From NCBI GenBank assembly GCA_946407065.1, contig CAMJMQ010000011.1:1-64000 (forward strand): a stretch of DNA of 64,000 nucleotides. The letters run 5' to 3'. Positions 1 through 10,606 of this stretch are shown here, piece after piece. The stretch is from an uncultured Clostridia bacterium (GTDB lineage: Bacteria; Bacillota; Clostridia; Oscillospirales; Acutalibacteraceae). Both the position numbers and the translations under genes were made by a program. How positions within the stretch are numbered: the stretch's first letter is position 1; every line of letters starts with the position of its first letter. The notes beneath the pieces were generated by a model, which saw only the letters and a list, made by a program, of their open reading frames with translations, had not been told where the DNA came from and did no database searches.

Positions 1-72
1 CATTTCTGCCTTAGTACGCTGTTTCTGTGCTGTCTACACAAAATGGTGCGGTTCATGTGACAGGGGATGCTG

Positions 73-2427
73 TTATGCTTTTGCTTTGTGGGGTTGGAGC
101 TTGCGCTTCTCGATCTGTCGATCCGCGATACTGTACAGCACGTTGAACAGGATGACCATACCGACGACGGTGGCGATCTCAAGGATCAATGCGTTATGAC
201 CGAGCGGTACGAGCTTGAAGAAGTCGCTGAAGAAGCTCATTGCGAGGATGAGACCCGCTGTGCTGAGCGCGAGCATCGTGCCGCGCAGCGCGTTGAACGG
301 GATGCACAATCTGAAAATCAGCATCAAACCGATCAGCGAGGTAGTGTACAGCGACATGGTCGAGATCTCGGATTGCGAGATACCGAGCGCGGTGCTGAGC
401 AGTGTGATCAAAATGATATTCAGCGCGATACAGATCGACGCGGGTGCCGCGCGCGTGATGATATTAAAGGTAAAGTTACCGCGGACGATGTTCTTGTTCG
501 GTTGCAGCGCCAGTACAAAGGACGGGAATCCGACGGTCAGCGCGCCGATCAGCGAGAGCTGGATCGGCTCGAAGGGGTAGATAAAGCTCGAGAACAGGAA
601 GAAGATGGAGAGCAGGATCGAATACATGGTCTTGACCAGATACAGCGAGGAGCTGCGCTCGATGTTGTTGATGGTTTTTCTGCCCTCCGCCACGACGTTG
701 GGCATCGCGGCAAAATCGTTATTGACCAGTACGAGCTGTGATACGTTACGCGCCGCCTCACTGCCTGCCGCCATCGCGATAGAGCAGTCAGCTTCTTTGA
801 GAGCCAGTACGTCGTTGACGCCGTCGCCCGTCATCGCGACCTTGTGACCGTTGTTCTTGAGGGCGATCAACAACTTTTTCTTCTGGGCGGGTGTCACTCT
901 GCCGAATACGTTACAGCGCTCGGCTACCTCTGCCAGTTCTTCGTCGGTAGTGACGGTCGACATATCGACAGCATTTTCCGCCCCTGCGATGCCGCAGTCC
1001 TTGGCGATGTTCTGTACGGTCTTAACGCTGTCGCCGGAGATGACCTTGAGGGTGACGCCCTGTTCCTTAAAGTAGTTGACCGTATCCTGTACGTTGTCGC
1101 GGAGCTGATCCTTGATGAGCACCAGCGCCATCGGCTGACGCTCTTCGGGGAGCTTTTTATCCTCGATGGGGGTGGAGGACTTGGCTAAGACGAGGATGCG
1201 GACGGTGTCATGCACATCCGCGATCGCTTGATAAACATCGGCGTATTTTTCTTTATCAGAAAATACAAATTCTGCCGCACCCATGATATAGGTTCTGCCG
1301 TTTTCGAAATTACCGCCCGACCACTTGGTCTCGGAGGAGAAGGGGGTAAAGCCCCTGCATGAGAGCGGCTCCACCTTCTCGGTGTATTTGTGTACTGCCT
1401 CCGCGGTGGCGTTGACCTCGTCGACCGAGGCGATGGACGACAGCGCCGTCATGATCTCGTCGCGGTCACAGTTGATCGGAACAATGTCGTGTACATTCAT
1501 GATCTCGGCGGTCAGGGTACCGGTCTTATCCAGACAGATGACGTCGACGCGAGCGAGCGTTTCGATGCAGTACATCTCGTTGACCAACACCTTTTTCTTG
1601 GCGAGCCGTACGACCGATACCGCCAGCACGCCCGAGGTGAGCAGGATCATGCCGCCGGGGATCATGCCGACTAATGCGCCGACAGTAGAAACGACTGTGT
1701 CGTTGAGCTCCTGATGCTGGATGAAGTATTTGACCACAAACATCAGGATGCCGACGGGGAAGATGATGAAGGAGCAAATCTTGATGATGGTATTAAAGGA
1801 GTTCAGGATCTGCGAATTGTTTTTCTTAAGGTACTTTGCCTCGTTATTGATCTTGGCAGCATAGCTTTCGGCGCCGACGCGGTTGACGCGGCAGTAAACA
1901 TTGCCCGCTGCGATAAAGCTGCCCGAGAGCAGCTCATCGCCGACCTTTTTGGGGATCAGGTCGGATTCACCGGTGAGCAGACTTTCGTTCGCACTGCATT
2001 CACCTTCGATGAGGATGCAGTCGGCAGGCACCTGATTGCCTCTGGTGAGCAGGATGATATCATCGAGCACGAGCTCATCCTTGCTCAGCTGTACCTCTTT
2101 GCCGTCGCGCAGGACTGTCAGCTTGCTCTCGGTGAGGATCGTGAGCTTGTCCACGCTCTGCTTGGAACGGATCTCCTGCACGATACCGATGACGGTGTTG
2201 AATAACACAACGCCGATGAACAGCAGGTTTTTGTAGGAGCCGACGAGCAGCAGCAGGATAAACAAGAGGACATTGATCCCGTTGAACACGGTGCAGATGT
2301 TGTCGATGAAGATCCGTTTGATGGATTTTGTCTTGACGGTCGATGCGGTGTTGATCTTACCGTCGCGGACGCGTTGCTCGACCTGAGCGGTAGTGAGCCC
2401 TTGGAGGGTTTGTTGTTTTTCTTCCAT
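73..2427 (-). CDS. cation-translocating P-type ATPase (HAD-IC)
   Basis: 784 aa ORF with the phosphorylation motif DKTGTLT, TGES, GDGVNDVLALK and multiple TM segments. Confidence 0.93.
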   Translation of the reverse strand: MEEKQQTLQGLTTAQVEQRVRDGKINTASTVKTKSIKRIFIDNICTVFNGINVLLFILLLLVGSYKNLLFIGVVLFNTVIGIVQEIRSKQSVDKLTILTESKLTVLRDGKEVQLSKDELVLDDIILLTRGNQVPADCILIEGECSANESLLTGESDLIPKKVGDELLSGSFIAAGNVYCRVNRVGAESYAAKINNEAKYLKKNNSQILNSFNTIIKICSFIIFPVGILMFVVKYFIQHQELNDTVVSTVGALVGMIPGGMILLTSGVLAVSVVRLAKKKVLVNEMYCIETLARVDVICLDKTGTLTAEIMNVHDIVPINCDRDEIMTALSSIASVDEVNATAEAVHKYTEKVEPLSCRGFTPFSSETKWSGGNFENGRTYIMGAAEFVFSDKEKYADVYQAIADVHDTVRILVLAKSSTPIEDKKLPEERQPMALVLIKDQLRDNVQDTVNYFKEQGVTLKVISGDSVKTVQNIAKDCGIAGAENAVDMSTVTTDEELAEVAERCNVFGRVTPAQKKKLLIALKNNGHKVAMTGDGVNDVLALKEADCSIAMAAGSEAARNVSQLVLVNNDFAAMPNVVAEGRKTINNIERSSSLYLVKTMYSILLSIFFLFSSFIYPFEPIQLSLIGALTVGFPSFVLALQPNKNIVRGNFTFNIITRAAPASICIALNIILITLLSTALGISQSEISTMSLYTTSLIGLMLIFRLCIPFNALRGTMLALSTAGLILAMSFFSDFFKLVPLGHNALILEIATVVGMVILFNVLYSIADRQIEKRKLQPHKAKA

Positions 2428-2786
2428 ATCGTTCTCCCTTTTATCGATCGATCAAAGCGTGCAGCTGTCGCTGTTTCTTGACCGATGATGGTGGATTCTA
2501 CCAAAAATATACCACATTTTAGGGCATATCGTCAATAGACAGGTCATATTAATATATCAAGCTTCCTATCGACTGACATGGTTTGTCATTGAATGGCTTT
2601 TCCCGCGTCAGAATCAGCCGCATCATAAAGAATCTTGATATAATCGGTGTGATTACGGATCAATTCGGAAATCAATCGTAGAGAATATTTAAAAAAACTA
2701 GTGACAATTAAAAAAATATGTGATATAATGGCCATGAGTTCACTGAGGAAACAGTGAATATTATACAAAAAAGGAGAATTTGTTAC

Positions 2787-3464
2787 ATGAGATTTCCTAA
2801 TGCAGCAACAGGTGTGAAGAGAATCTTCACAGCACAGATCTTACAGCTGATCGGCACCATTTGTATGGTCATCGGTTGTATCATTTTAATTTCCGGCGGC
2901 GCTACAGCGGTTCTGTCAAAGGGCAGTGATGCCGGTCTGGTCGCAGCACTCACCCAGGCGGCAGGCGCTTCTATTTTCCTGGTAGCGTATTCTATTCTGG
3001 CGATCATCGCGTTCATTATGCAGCTGGTCGGTATCATCAACGCAAAGAAGGATGAGGACAGCTTCAAGTCTGCTCTGATCTGCACCATCATCGGTATCAT
3101 CGCTCCGATCGTCGGCGGTCTGTTCGTTCGCGTCAGCCCCGTTGTTTCGAGCCTGTGCATTTCCTTCGGTAACCTGATGGGTCTGTTTGTTACCATCTTT
3201 ATCATCAGTGGTATCATCAAGCTGGCTGACCAGCTCAACAGAGGCGATGTCAGCACCAAGGGCTCCAACATCCTGAAGATCATCATCGTTATCGCTGCTA
3301 TTTCGCTGATCCTCAGCATCATTTCTTCGTTCATGCTGACCAACACCGCGATCCTGGTTACCGCTATGATCCTCTTAGCGATTTCTATGATCCTGTCCCT
3401 TGTTCAGTATATCATGTTCCTTACCCTTCTTTCTCAGGGTAAGAAGATGCTGCTCGAATCCTAA
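2787..3464 (+). CDS. multi-TM membrane protein, paralog of the next gene
   Basis: ATG after RBS AAGGAG; hydrophobic; N-term MRFPNAATGVKRIFTAQILQLIG matches the downstream ORF. Confidence 0.8.
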   Translation: MRFPNAATGVKRIFTAQILQLIGTICMVIGCIILISGGATAVLSKGSDAGLVAALTQAAGASIFLVAYSILAIIAFIMQLVGIINAKKDEDSFKSALICTIIGIIAPIVGGLFVRVSPVVSSLCISFGNLMGLFVTIFIISGIIKLADQLNRGDVSTKGSNILKIIIVIAAISLILSIISSFMLTNTAILVTAMILLAISMILSLVQYIMFLTLLSQGKKMLLES

Positions 3465-3497
3465 GATAGAGTTATTTGATCAGTTTTTGATGGATTG

Positions 3498-3530
3498 GCA
3501 GTCGTCCGCAAGGGCGGCTGCTTTTTTCTT
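3498..3530 (+). terminator. rho-independent terminator
   Basis: GCAGTCGTCC-GCAA-GGGCGGCTGC followed by TTTTTT. Confidence 0.8.
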
Positions 3531-3691
3531 AGATAATTTTGCGATTTTTACTTTATTAATTGTAAAACCTGTGATACAATAGTAAGGAAGAGGCTTACTA
3601 TTCCGAACGGTTTCGGATGAGGTGACGCCCGCCTAATAAGAAGAACTTGGCTTTACCGTCAGGAAAAACGGTACAGAAGGAGAAGGATGAT

Positions 3692-4360
3692 ATGAGTTTT
3701 CCCAATGCGGCAAAAGGAATCAAGCGGATCTATACAGCGGAGATCCTGAAACTGATCGGTTACATATGCCTGATCTTGGCGGCAATCGTGGGTGTGGTTG
3801 CGCTTGCGGCTCCCGGTGATGAGGCGTCCGGCGCTGCCGAGACCTTGTCCCTGGGTGGATTTATCGGGGCCATTGTGTTGGTCGTGGCGTTTGCCATATT
3901 GATGATCACCGCGTTCATTATGAACCTGATCGGCTACATCAAAGCGCGGAATGATAACGAGAATTTCAAGACGGCGCTCGTATTTTTGATCGTCGGTATC
4001 GTTTTTACGGGCATCTCCGTATTTGTCATCAATAACGGCTTGAGCAGTATCCTGTATTCGCTGTCAACGCTCTCTGAAACCTTGTCAACGATCTTTGTTA
4101 TCGCGGGCGTGATGCAGATCGCCCGGCAGCTCGGAAGGGAGGATATCAGCAAAAAAGGTACTACGGTGCTCAAGCTGATTATCACGACGGAAGTGATCTC
4201 CTTTATTCTCAGCTTTATTTCCACCTTCCTGCGCGGCGGTACGACAGAGATCGTTTCAACCGTACTGCTCCTCGCGTCGCTGCTGGTGACCTTTATCAAG
4301 TACATCATGTATCTGTCATTCTTGTCAAAGTCAAAGAAGATGCTGCAGGTGATCCAATAA
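3692..4360 (+). CDS. multi-TM membrane protein, paralog of the previous gene
   Basis: MSFPNAAKGIKRIYTAEILKLIG N-terminus; same length and hydrophobic profile; RBS GAAGGA. Confidence 0.8.
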   Translation: MSFPNAAKGIKRIYTAEILKLIGYICLILAAIVGVVALAAPGDEASGAAETLSLGGFIGAIVLVVAFAILMITAFIMNLIGYIKARNDNENFKTALVFLIVGIVFTGISVFVINNGLSSILYSLSTLSETLSTIFVIAGVMQIARQLGREDISKKGTTVLKLIITTEVISFILSFISTFLRGGTTEIVSTVLLLASLLVTFIKYIMYLSFLSKSKKMLQVIQ

Positions 4361-4372
4361 TTACTATGATGA

Positions 4373-4402
4373 ACAGTCGTCTCAAGGGCGGCTGTTTTTC
4401 TT
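4373..4402 (+). terminator. rho-independent terminator
   Basis: ACAGTCGTC..GGCGGCTGT + T-run. Confidence 0.7.
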
Positions 4403-4505
4403 TGAAAATCTTTGTTTTACTCTTTATTTTATCCGAACAGTATGATACAATGGTGCAAAGATAAATCCGAATAAAATCAATGATATCATTACAGGAGATG
4501 AGGTC

Positions 4506-6848
4506 ATGAAAAGAAAGATCACGACCGTTTTGGCAGTTTTGATAGCAATCATCATGGTGTGCGGCACGCTGCCGTTGACCGCGACTGCCGCGACGAATTC
4601 CATCACCTACACCTGGCAGGGGACACACGCCTATGACGCGGGCTTTGCACAGGGCACGATCAAGGTCAGTGTTGACGGTTCTTCCGGCGGCACCTACTAT
4701 CTGTACTGGGCGGATGATACCGCGGCACTCAGCGGCTTTGAGCCGATCTGCAAGCTCAGCATCGCCAACAACGGCTCCGGCAGTTTTACGATGCCTGAGA
4801 ATACCGCGATCCCCGCCAAGGCAACACGCGTGCTGGCATTCAAGAGCAGCAGTGAGCCGACCAATCTCAGTGTAGCTAACGCAGCGCTGAATTACAGACT
4901 GCCCATTGATAAGGCAACCTACAAAACGGATGACGATCTGCTGTACAGCTTCGCGTCCTACTCCGATATCCATATCACCTCCGGTGAGACGGGCGCGCAG
5001 AGTCAGAAGTACCCGTATGATGAACAGCACCTTGCCGACGCGTTCCGTACTGCCGCCGCGCGTGACGTCGACTTCATCGTCACCACCGGCGATCATGTCA
5101 CCAATCATCGTAATGATGAAAAGGGCAGGGGCAATCCGCATTATCCCGAGGAATGGAACACCTATCTGCGGATCCTGGCACAGAGCGATTATGACAACCC
5201 GATCTATGAGGCAATCGGTAACCACGAGCTGTGGAACTATGAGGATGAAAGCGCTAAGCTCGCAAAGGATTGGAAAACAAACTCCGATTATTTCGTTAAC
5301 ATGACGGGGCTGGATTCCACCGTAGCGACAGTAAATGAGAAAAAGGCATATTATGAGATCACCGAGCCGAATACGGGCGACCACTTCCTGTTTATGGCAC
5401 AGGAGGGCGGTTTCTACTCGGACGCGGCGAACCAGTTTACTGATGAACAGCTCACTTGGCTGGAGGATAAGCTGGACGCATACGAGAATGACGGCAAAAA
5501 TGTGTTCATTATGGAACACGCGAATTTTGACAGCTGGGGCGCGGGCGACAGACTGCCGAACCCGATTTATGATATCCCGCTCAAGGACAAATGCGCTGCC
5601 ACCGCAAAGCTGAAAGCAATCCTGCAAAATCATAAAGACGCTGTTCTGCTCTGCGGTCATACCCATTTCCGGTTCAGCTTGAATTACAATCTGAGCAACA
5701 ACGGCGGCACCTCGGCGACCATTATCCACAATTCCTCCGTCGGCGCAATCCGTGACGTTGTTAACGGTCAACGTTATAATGATACTTCCCGCGAGGGAAC
5801 TGAGGGCTATATCGTTGAGGTCTACAAGGACGCGACCATCTTCCAGGGCACCAACCTGTATACCAACAAGGTGATCCCGTCCGCAACCTATATCGTACCG
5901 CAGAGATCTTCTCCGCTTGTAGAACCGACGGATCCGCCAAAGCCGACGCAAGCACCTACTCCGGCGCCTACAGAAGCACCGACACAGGCTCCTACTCAAG
6001 CTCCTACTCAGGCTCCTACAGAAGCGTCCACCGAACCGCCTGTCGAGCTCCTATACGGCGACGCGGATGACGACGGTATGGTGTCTGTACTCGACGTCAC
6101 ATTTATCATGCGCTTTGTGGCGGGCGTCGACCTCCCGACGCCGCTCATCGAGCAGAACGCAGATGTCGACGCAGATGATGAAGTCACGATCATCGACGCG
6201 ACTTTGATCCAGCGTTGTCTGGCGGGTGTGATCCAACGATTCCCCGCCGAAGGAATTACTGCAAAAGGGAAAACGTTTGATGTTGCCGACGTCGGCGTTG
6301 ATACCGACATCGCGGTCGTTGGCGCAAAAGCGGAGTTAAAACCTGCAGCCGCGGATCTGAATACCCTGCGCGCACAGGCAAAAACCGAGCTTGACAAATA
6401 CTGGTTGCTGTCATCCTATGACCAATATCAGGCGTTAAAGAAAGCGTATCGCAGAAACGCTGATTATAGTAGCCTCAACGCCGCTTATACCGACTTCAAT
6501 GCGGTCGTCAGCGATTTCTATCCCGGTAATTCGGTGGATATTTACTTCTCTAATAACGTCGGCTGGACAGATGTATACGCTTATTGCACCGCTGGACACA
6601 ATAAAGAGAAAAACGCCTCATGGCCGGGCATCGAAATGACCTATGTCACCACCAACAGCTACGGCGAAAAGATCTATAAATACACCGTTCCGACCTCGAA
6701 CTATATCCTTGTCATCTTCAATAACGGTTCTGATAAACAGACCATCGATCTGCCTCTCGGCGCGGTGAAGGATCAGGGTTACTATTATGACGCCACTCTC
6801 GGTATGGACGGCAAAAAATACAGATGCTCTTTCTACAAATACCATTGA
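4506..6848 (+). CDS. secreted calcineurin-like metallophosphoesterase with T/P-rich linker, dockerin-like domain and C-terminal starch-binding (CBM26-like) module
   Basis: Signal peptide; YSDIHIT, TTGDHVTN, GNHE, CGHTHFR phosphoesterase motifs; TQAPTQAPT linker; duplicated Ca-binding DADDDGMVSVLDVTFIMR / DVDADDEVTIIDATLIQR; C-term VDIYFSNNVGWTDVYAYC...ASWPGIEM. Confidence 0.88.
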   Translation: MKRKITTVLAVLIAIIMVCGTLPLTATAATNSITYTWQGTHAYDAGFAQGTIKVSVDGSSGGTYYLYWADDTAALSGFEPICKLSIANNGSGSFTMPENTAIPAKATRVLAFKSSSEPTNLSVANAALNYRLPIDKATYKTDDDLLYSFASYSDIHITSGETGAQSQKYPYDEQHLADAFRTAAARDVDFIVTTGDHVTNHRNDEKGRGNPHYPEEWNTYLRILAQSDYDNPIYEAIGNHELWNYEDESAKLAKDWKTNSDYFVNMTGLDSTVATVNEKKAYYEITEPNTGDHFLFMAQEGGFYSDAANQFTDEQLTWLEDKLDAYENDGKNVFIMEHANFDSWGAGDRLPNPIYDIPLKDKCAATAKLKAILQNHKDAVLLCGHTHFRFSLNYNLSNNGGTSATIIHNSSVGAIRDVVNGQRYNDTSREGTEGYIVEVYKDATIFQGTNLYTNKVIPSATYIVPQRSSPLVEPTDPPKPTQAPTPAPTEAPTQAPTQAPTQAPTEASTEPPVELLYGDADDDGMVSVLDVTFIMRFVAGVDLPTPLIEQNADVDADDEVTIIDATLIQRCLAGVIQRFPAEGITAKGKTFDVADVGVDTDIAVVGAKAELKPAAADLNTLRAQAKTELDKYWLLSSYDQYQALKKAYRRNADYSSLNAAYTDFNAVVSDFYPGNSVDIYFSNNVGWTDVYAYCTAGHNKEKNASWPGIEMTYVTTNSYGEKIYKYTVPTSNYILVIFNNGSDKQTIDLPLGAVKDQGYYYDATLGMDGKKYRCSFYKYH

Positions 6849-6853
6849 TACAC

Positions 6854-6890
6854 AAAAGACTCCTTTCGCTGAGGCGAAGGGAGTCTTTTA
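6854..6890. terminator. bidirectional terminator between convergent genes
   Basis: AAAAGACTCCTTTCGC-TGAG-GCGAAGGGAGTCTTTT. Confidence 0.8.
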
Positions 6891-6903
6891 CTATCAATAT
6901 GGA

Positions 6904-7464
6904 TCATGCCCATGGGTCGTCCTTTTGCGGTGCGCGGACGCCGACCATGATCATCTGCTCGCTTAAATACCATTTTCCCTCAGAGGGTTTGAGGCGCAGC
7001 TTGATCTGGCGGGGTGAATCAGCGCCGCCGGAGTTCAGGTGCAGCGTTGCCCAACCCTCGTTTTGGAAGGAATACGGATTGGAGAAGATCGTCACGGTGA
7101 AGGGCTGAGAGGGCGTATAGTTATTTGCGGGAGTCGCTCCGGCAAAGTAGGAGAAGGGGATATGCTTGCCCTCGCGAAAACGATCATTGAGAAAGCTGAT
7201 CTCGAACGGGGAGAGCGGCGCGGGGCCTTTGAGGAAGTTGAGCATCTCTTTGCCGATTGCGGGTGCGGCTGCATAGGCGCACAGAGCGCAGACCGTCAGC
7301 GCGGCAGTCTTGTACGGTGTGTCAAGGCTTGCCTCGGGCAGACGCTTCATCTCCTCCACGCTCTCGGGAAGCGCGTTGAAAACAAAGGTAAAGCTGCCTT
7401 CCTCGGGCTTTACGGGATTTGCCGCGGGGGCAGGGGATGCGTTCAGATTATCAAAAATACTCAT
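6904..7464 (-). CDS. conserved hypothetical protein
   Basis: MSIFDNLNASPAPAAN start with upstream AAAGGAGG RBS; strong coding composition. Confidence 0.75.
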   Translation of the reverse strand: MSIFDNLNASPAPAANPVKPEEGSFTFVFNALPESVEEMKRLPEASLDTPYKTAALTVCALCAYAAAPAIGKEMLNFLKGPAPLSPFEISFLNDRFREGKHIPFSYFAGATPANNYTPSQPFTVTIFSNPYSFQNEGWATLHLNSGGADSPRQIKLRLKPSEGKWYLSEQMIMVGVRAPQKDDPWA

Positions 7465-7525
7465 GTTTTTACCTCCTTTGTTGATGTGAATATGCAAGAA
7501 GTAGTTGCGATCTCTATCTAAAATA

Positions 7526-7622
7526 ACCATTGTGAGCCCCGGTGGGGGTGTAACGATCTCAACGAAAAATCATCATTGCGAACCCCGTTGAACACGCGTG
7601 TTCGGGTGTGGCAATCTCAACC
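7526..7622 (+). repeat. two adjacent copies of the GTCATTGCGAG...GTGGCAATCTCAACC palindromic repeat
   Basis: CCATTGTGAGCCCC...GATCTCAACG and CATCATTGCGAACCCCGTTGAACACGCGTGTTCGGGTGTGGCAATCTCAACC. Confidence 0.8.
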
Positions 7623-7700
7623 TATTATTATCTTACCATTTGAGCCGCTTTTTGTAAATATATATTTGCATGTTGCGACGGTTTATAGTATGATAAGCCT

Positions 7701-8309
7701 ATGAAGATCGAGTATGTTGTTTTGGATGAAAACTTAAAAATCGAGGATCTCAAGGAAGCTGTTGCGCTCCTGCCGCCCGAACGTCAGGCAAAGATCGCGC
7801 GATACCGCTTTGAAAAGGACAAGCTCCTGTCACTCGCTGCAGGGCTGTTGATCCGCCGCGCGATAGGGGAGAGCCCCATCACTTTCGGCGAGCATGACAA
7901 GCCCTATGCCGAGAGCGGCGTATACTTTTCGGTATCCCACAGCGACAGGGTAGCGGCGATCGCGGTGGATGACATCGAGGTAGGCTTGGATGTTGAAGAG
8001 ATCCCCGATGAAAGCCGTCTCAAGATCGCCGATCGGTTTTACCATCCCCGTGAGCGAGAATACGTGAGAGAAGCAGCGGATCGATGCCGTGCCTTTTGCG
8101 AGATATGGACGCGGAAAGAAGCGGTGCTCAAGATGACAGGAGAGGGGATCAGCACCGATCTGGCCGCCTTTGATACCACTGCTTTGCCCCTCAGCGCTCA
8201 ACTCTACTCAAGTGGCTTGGGTGACTATTGCTTATCTGTCTGCTCCGCTGAACCGCTCGGTGAAAAACGAATTGATATTTCTGAATTAGAATTAAAAGAA
8301 TTGCTGTAA
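7701..8309 (+). CDS. 4'-phosphopantetheinyl transferase superfamily (Sfp type)
   Basis: VGLDVEEI and WTRKEAVLKMTGEG motifs. Confidence 0.85.
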   Translation: MKIEYVVLDENLKIEDLKEAVALLPPERQAKIARYRFEKDKLLSLAAGLLIRRAIGESPITFGEHDKPYAESGVYFSVSHSDRVAAIAVDDIEVGLDVEEIPDESRLKIADRFYHPREREYVREAADRCRAFCEIWTRKEAVLKMTGEGISTDLAAFDTTALPLSAQLYSSGLGDYCLSVCSAEPLGEKRIDISELELKELL

Positions 8310-8310
8310 C

Positions 8311-8346
8311 AAAAAAGCTCCTTCGTACGTTGAAGGAGTTTTTTGT
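8311..8346. terminator. bidirectional terminator
   Basis: AAAAAAGCTCCTTC-GTACGTT-GAAGGAGTTTTTTG. Confidence 0.75.
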
Positions 8347-8361
8347 ATCAATGATAGAATT

Positions 8362-8410
8362 GTCATTGCGAGCCCCGTTGAACACGCGTGTTCGGGTGTG
8401 GCAATCTCAT
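8362..8410 (+). repeat. GTCATTGCGAG...GGCAATCTCA palindromic repeat
   Basis: Core identical to the 7571 copy. Confidence 0.8.
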
Positions 8411-8414
8411 CCGA

Positions 8415-9668
8415 TTATTCTTCAACCGGCTTTTTCTTGGTCGCCAGCGCCGAGATGATGCGCCTGTTTTTCACGCGCTTGACGGTGAAGATCACATCTT
8501 GGTACTCGACGCGTTGTCCGCGGATGGGGAGTTCGCCCAGTCGCTCGACGATAAAGCCGCCGACGGAGTTGCTCTCGATCTCGTCATCGGGCTTGATCTC
8601 CAACAGCTCAAAGAGCTCATTCAGATCCATATCGCCCGACACCAGGTAGCGGTTCTCGCCCAGCTTGGTGCAGGTGTGCTCCACATCCTCGTCCTCGTCC
8701 CAGATGTCGCCGACGATCTCCTCGAGCAGATCCTCCATCGTGACGATGCCGAGGAATCCGCCGTATTCGTCGGTGACGATGGCGATATGCAGGCGGTTGG
8801 CGCGAAAATCGTTGAGGATATCGGAGAGCTTGAGGTTTTTATAGATAAAGTGGGCGGGGGTGATCAGCTCGCGCAGATCGACCTCACCGTCGATGACCTT
8901 TTCCAGATAGTCACGCGTATGCAGGATGCCGATGATGTTGTCGATATCGCCCTCATACACGGGGATGCGCGAATAGCGCTCGCGGATGATCAGGTCGTGG
9001 ATCTCGTTTTTATCATCCTCGATGTCGATGGCGGTGACGTCGACGCGGGGCGTCAGGATCTCCTGCGCGGTCTTTTCATCGAATTCCAGCGCGGATTGCA
9101 CCAGTTCACTTTCCTGCTCCTCGAGGATGCCCTCCTCCTCGATGCTTTCAATGATGTATTTGAGCTCGTCCTCTGTCACGGAGGGGGAGTCCTTTTTGAT
9201 GTGTCCGATCTTCATCACGAGGCTTTTGATGCCGGTGAAGAGAAGAACCAGCGGCGTCAGGATATAGGTGAATATCTTCAGGGTCAGACCCGTGTGAAGG
9301 ACGATGCCGTCGCTTTTTTCCTTGCCGATACACTTCGGGATGACCTCGCCGAAGGTCAGCACCAACAGCGTCGTGCCGCCGGTTGCGATTGCCGCGCCGT
9401 AGTTTTGGAACAGGTTCAGACACAGGATCGTCGCCAGTGACGAACAGCCCAGATTGACGACGTTGTTGCCGATGAGGATAGCGGTCAGTGCTTTGTCAAA
9501 GTTATCACAGACCCACAGGCCATGCTTGGCACGCTTGTTGCCGTTGTCGATCAGCGATTTGAGTCGGATGGTGTTGGCAAAGGAAAATGCCGTTTCCACA
9601 CACGAGAAAAAGCCTGATAGTAAGATCAGTATAGCGATGACAATGCCGTATACAGCGTTAGTGCTCAT
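8415..9668 (-). CDS. hemolysin/CorC-like CNNM-CBS domain membrane protein
   Basis: DUF21-type N-terminus, [25 protein letters not shown] and [29 protein letters not shown] motifs. Confidence 0.9.
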   Translation of the reverse strand: MSTNAVYGIVIAILILLSGFFSCVETAFSFANTIRLKSLIDNGNKRAKHGLWVCDNFDKALTAILIGNNVVNLGCSSLATILCLNLFQNYGAAIATGGTTLLVLTFGEVIPKCIGKEKSDGIVLHTGLTLKIFTYILTPLVLLFTGIKSLVMKIGHIKKDSPSVTEDELKYIIESIEEEGILEEQESELVQSALEFDEKTAQEILTPRVDVTAIDIEDDKNEIHDLIIRERYSRIPVYEGDIDNIIGILHTRDYLEKVIDGEVDLRELITPAHFIYKNLKLSDILNDFRANRLHIAIVTDEYGGFLGIVTMEDLLEEIVGDIWDEDEDVEHTCTKLGENRYLVSGDMDLNELFELLEIKPDDEIESNSVGGFIVERLGELPIRGQRVEYQDVIFTVKRVKNRRIISALATKKKPVEE

Positions 9669-9904
9669 TTTTCCTCCAGATTTATCGGTCAATATGCGCG
9701 GCATGTCATTTCCGCGGCAATTCCAATAATTGTTATACACATTAAGCATACACTATCCTCATATAATTAATATGACAATTTAGAAATATAATCATTTTTC
9801 TCTTGAAGAATTTGCATAATAATGGTATACTGTATCTTGGTGAAATACGATAGGATCATACATGATTTAGTCTGTCGTACACATAATACCACTAAGGTGA
9901 TATT

Positions 9905-10606
9905 ATGTGGAACGATAACGAGCTCCCCGAGGAGAATGACAACTGTGAATCTGCCGATCAAAAGCCGCGTGACAGCGTTACCGCGATGGGCAGCGTGATC
10001 ACCCATCGGGGTGAGCATATCATCTACTGTCTGACGGTGATCGGTCAGATCGAGGGGCATTATATCCTGCCGCCGTCCAACAAAACGACCAAGTATGAGC
10101 ACGTGATCCCCTCGCTGCTCGCCATCGACGAGGATGAAGATATTGACGGACTGCTTGTCCTGCTCAACACCTCGGGCGGCGATGTGGAGGCGGGGCTTGC
10201 GATTGCCGAAATGATCGCGGGGATGAAGAAGCCTTCGGTCTCACTGGTGCTCGGCGGCGGTCACAGCATCGGCATCCCGCTGGCAGTCGCGTGCGACAAG
10301 AGCTTCATCGTCAGCACCGCGTCCATGACGGTACATCCTGTGCGTACTACGGGATTGACGGTCGGCGCGCCGCAGACCTATCGGTATTTTCAGAAGATGC
10401 AGGATCGCATCATGCGCTTTACGGTCGAAAATTCTCATATCAGCGAGGAAAAGTACCGTGAACTGGTGCTCAACACAGGCGAGCTCGTCACCGATATCGG
10501 TACGGTGCTCGAGGGCAAAGAAGCGGTCGACTGCGGCTTGATCGACGCGGTCGGAACCCTGCACAACGCGACCGACGCGTTATTTGAAATGATAAATGCC
10601 GGTTAA
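9905..10606 (+). CDS. ClpP-like serine protease family protein (TepA-like)
   Basis: LVLLNTSGGDVEAGLAIAEMI, GGGHSIGIPLAVACDKSFIV; located near ftsK. Confidence 0.85.
   Translation: MWNDNELPEENDNCESADQKPRDSVTAMGSVITHRGEHIIYCLTVIGQIEGHYILPPSNKTTKYEHVIPSLLAIDEDEDIDGLLVLLNTSGGDVEAGLAIAEMIAGMKKPSVSLVLGGGHSIGIPLAVACDKSFIVSTASMTVHPVRTTGLTVGAPQTYRYFQKMQDRIMRFTVENSHISEEKYRELVLNTGELVTDIGTVLEGKEAVDCGLIDAVGTLHNATDALFEMINAG

Noticed and set aside
4305-5999. 564-aa minus-strand ORF opposite the phosphoesterase
   Set aside because: Shadow ORF of a well-supported secreted enzyme; no RBS or family motif.
8388-9440. 350-aa plus-strand ORF opposite the CNNM-CBS gene
   Set aside because: Antisense shadow ORF; the opposite strand has clear CBS motifs.
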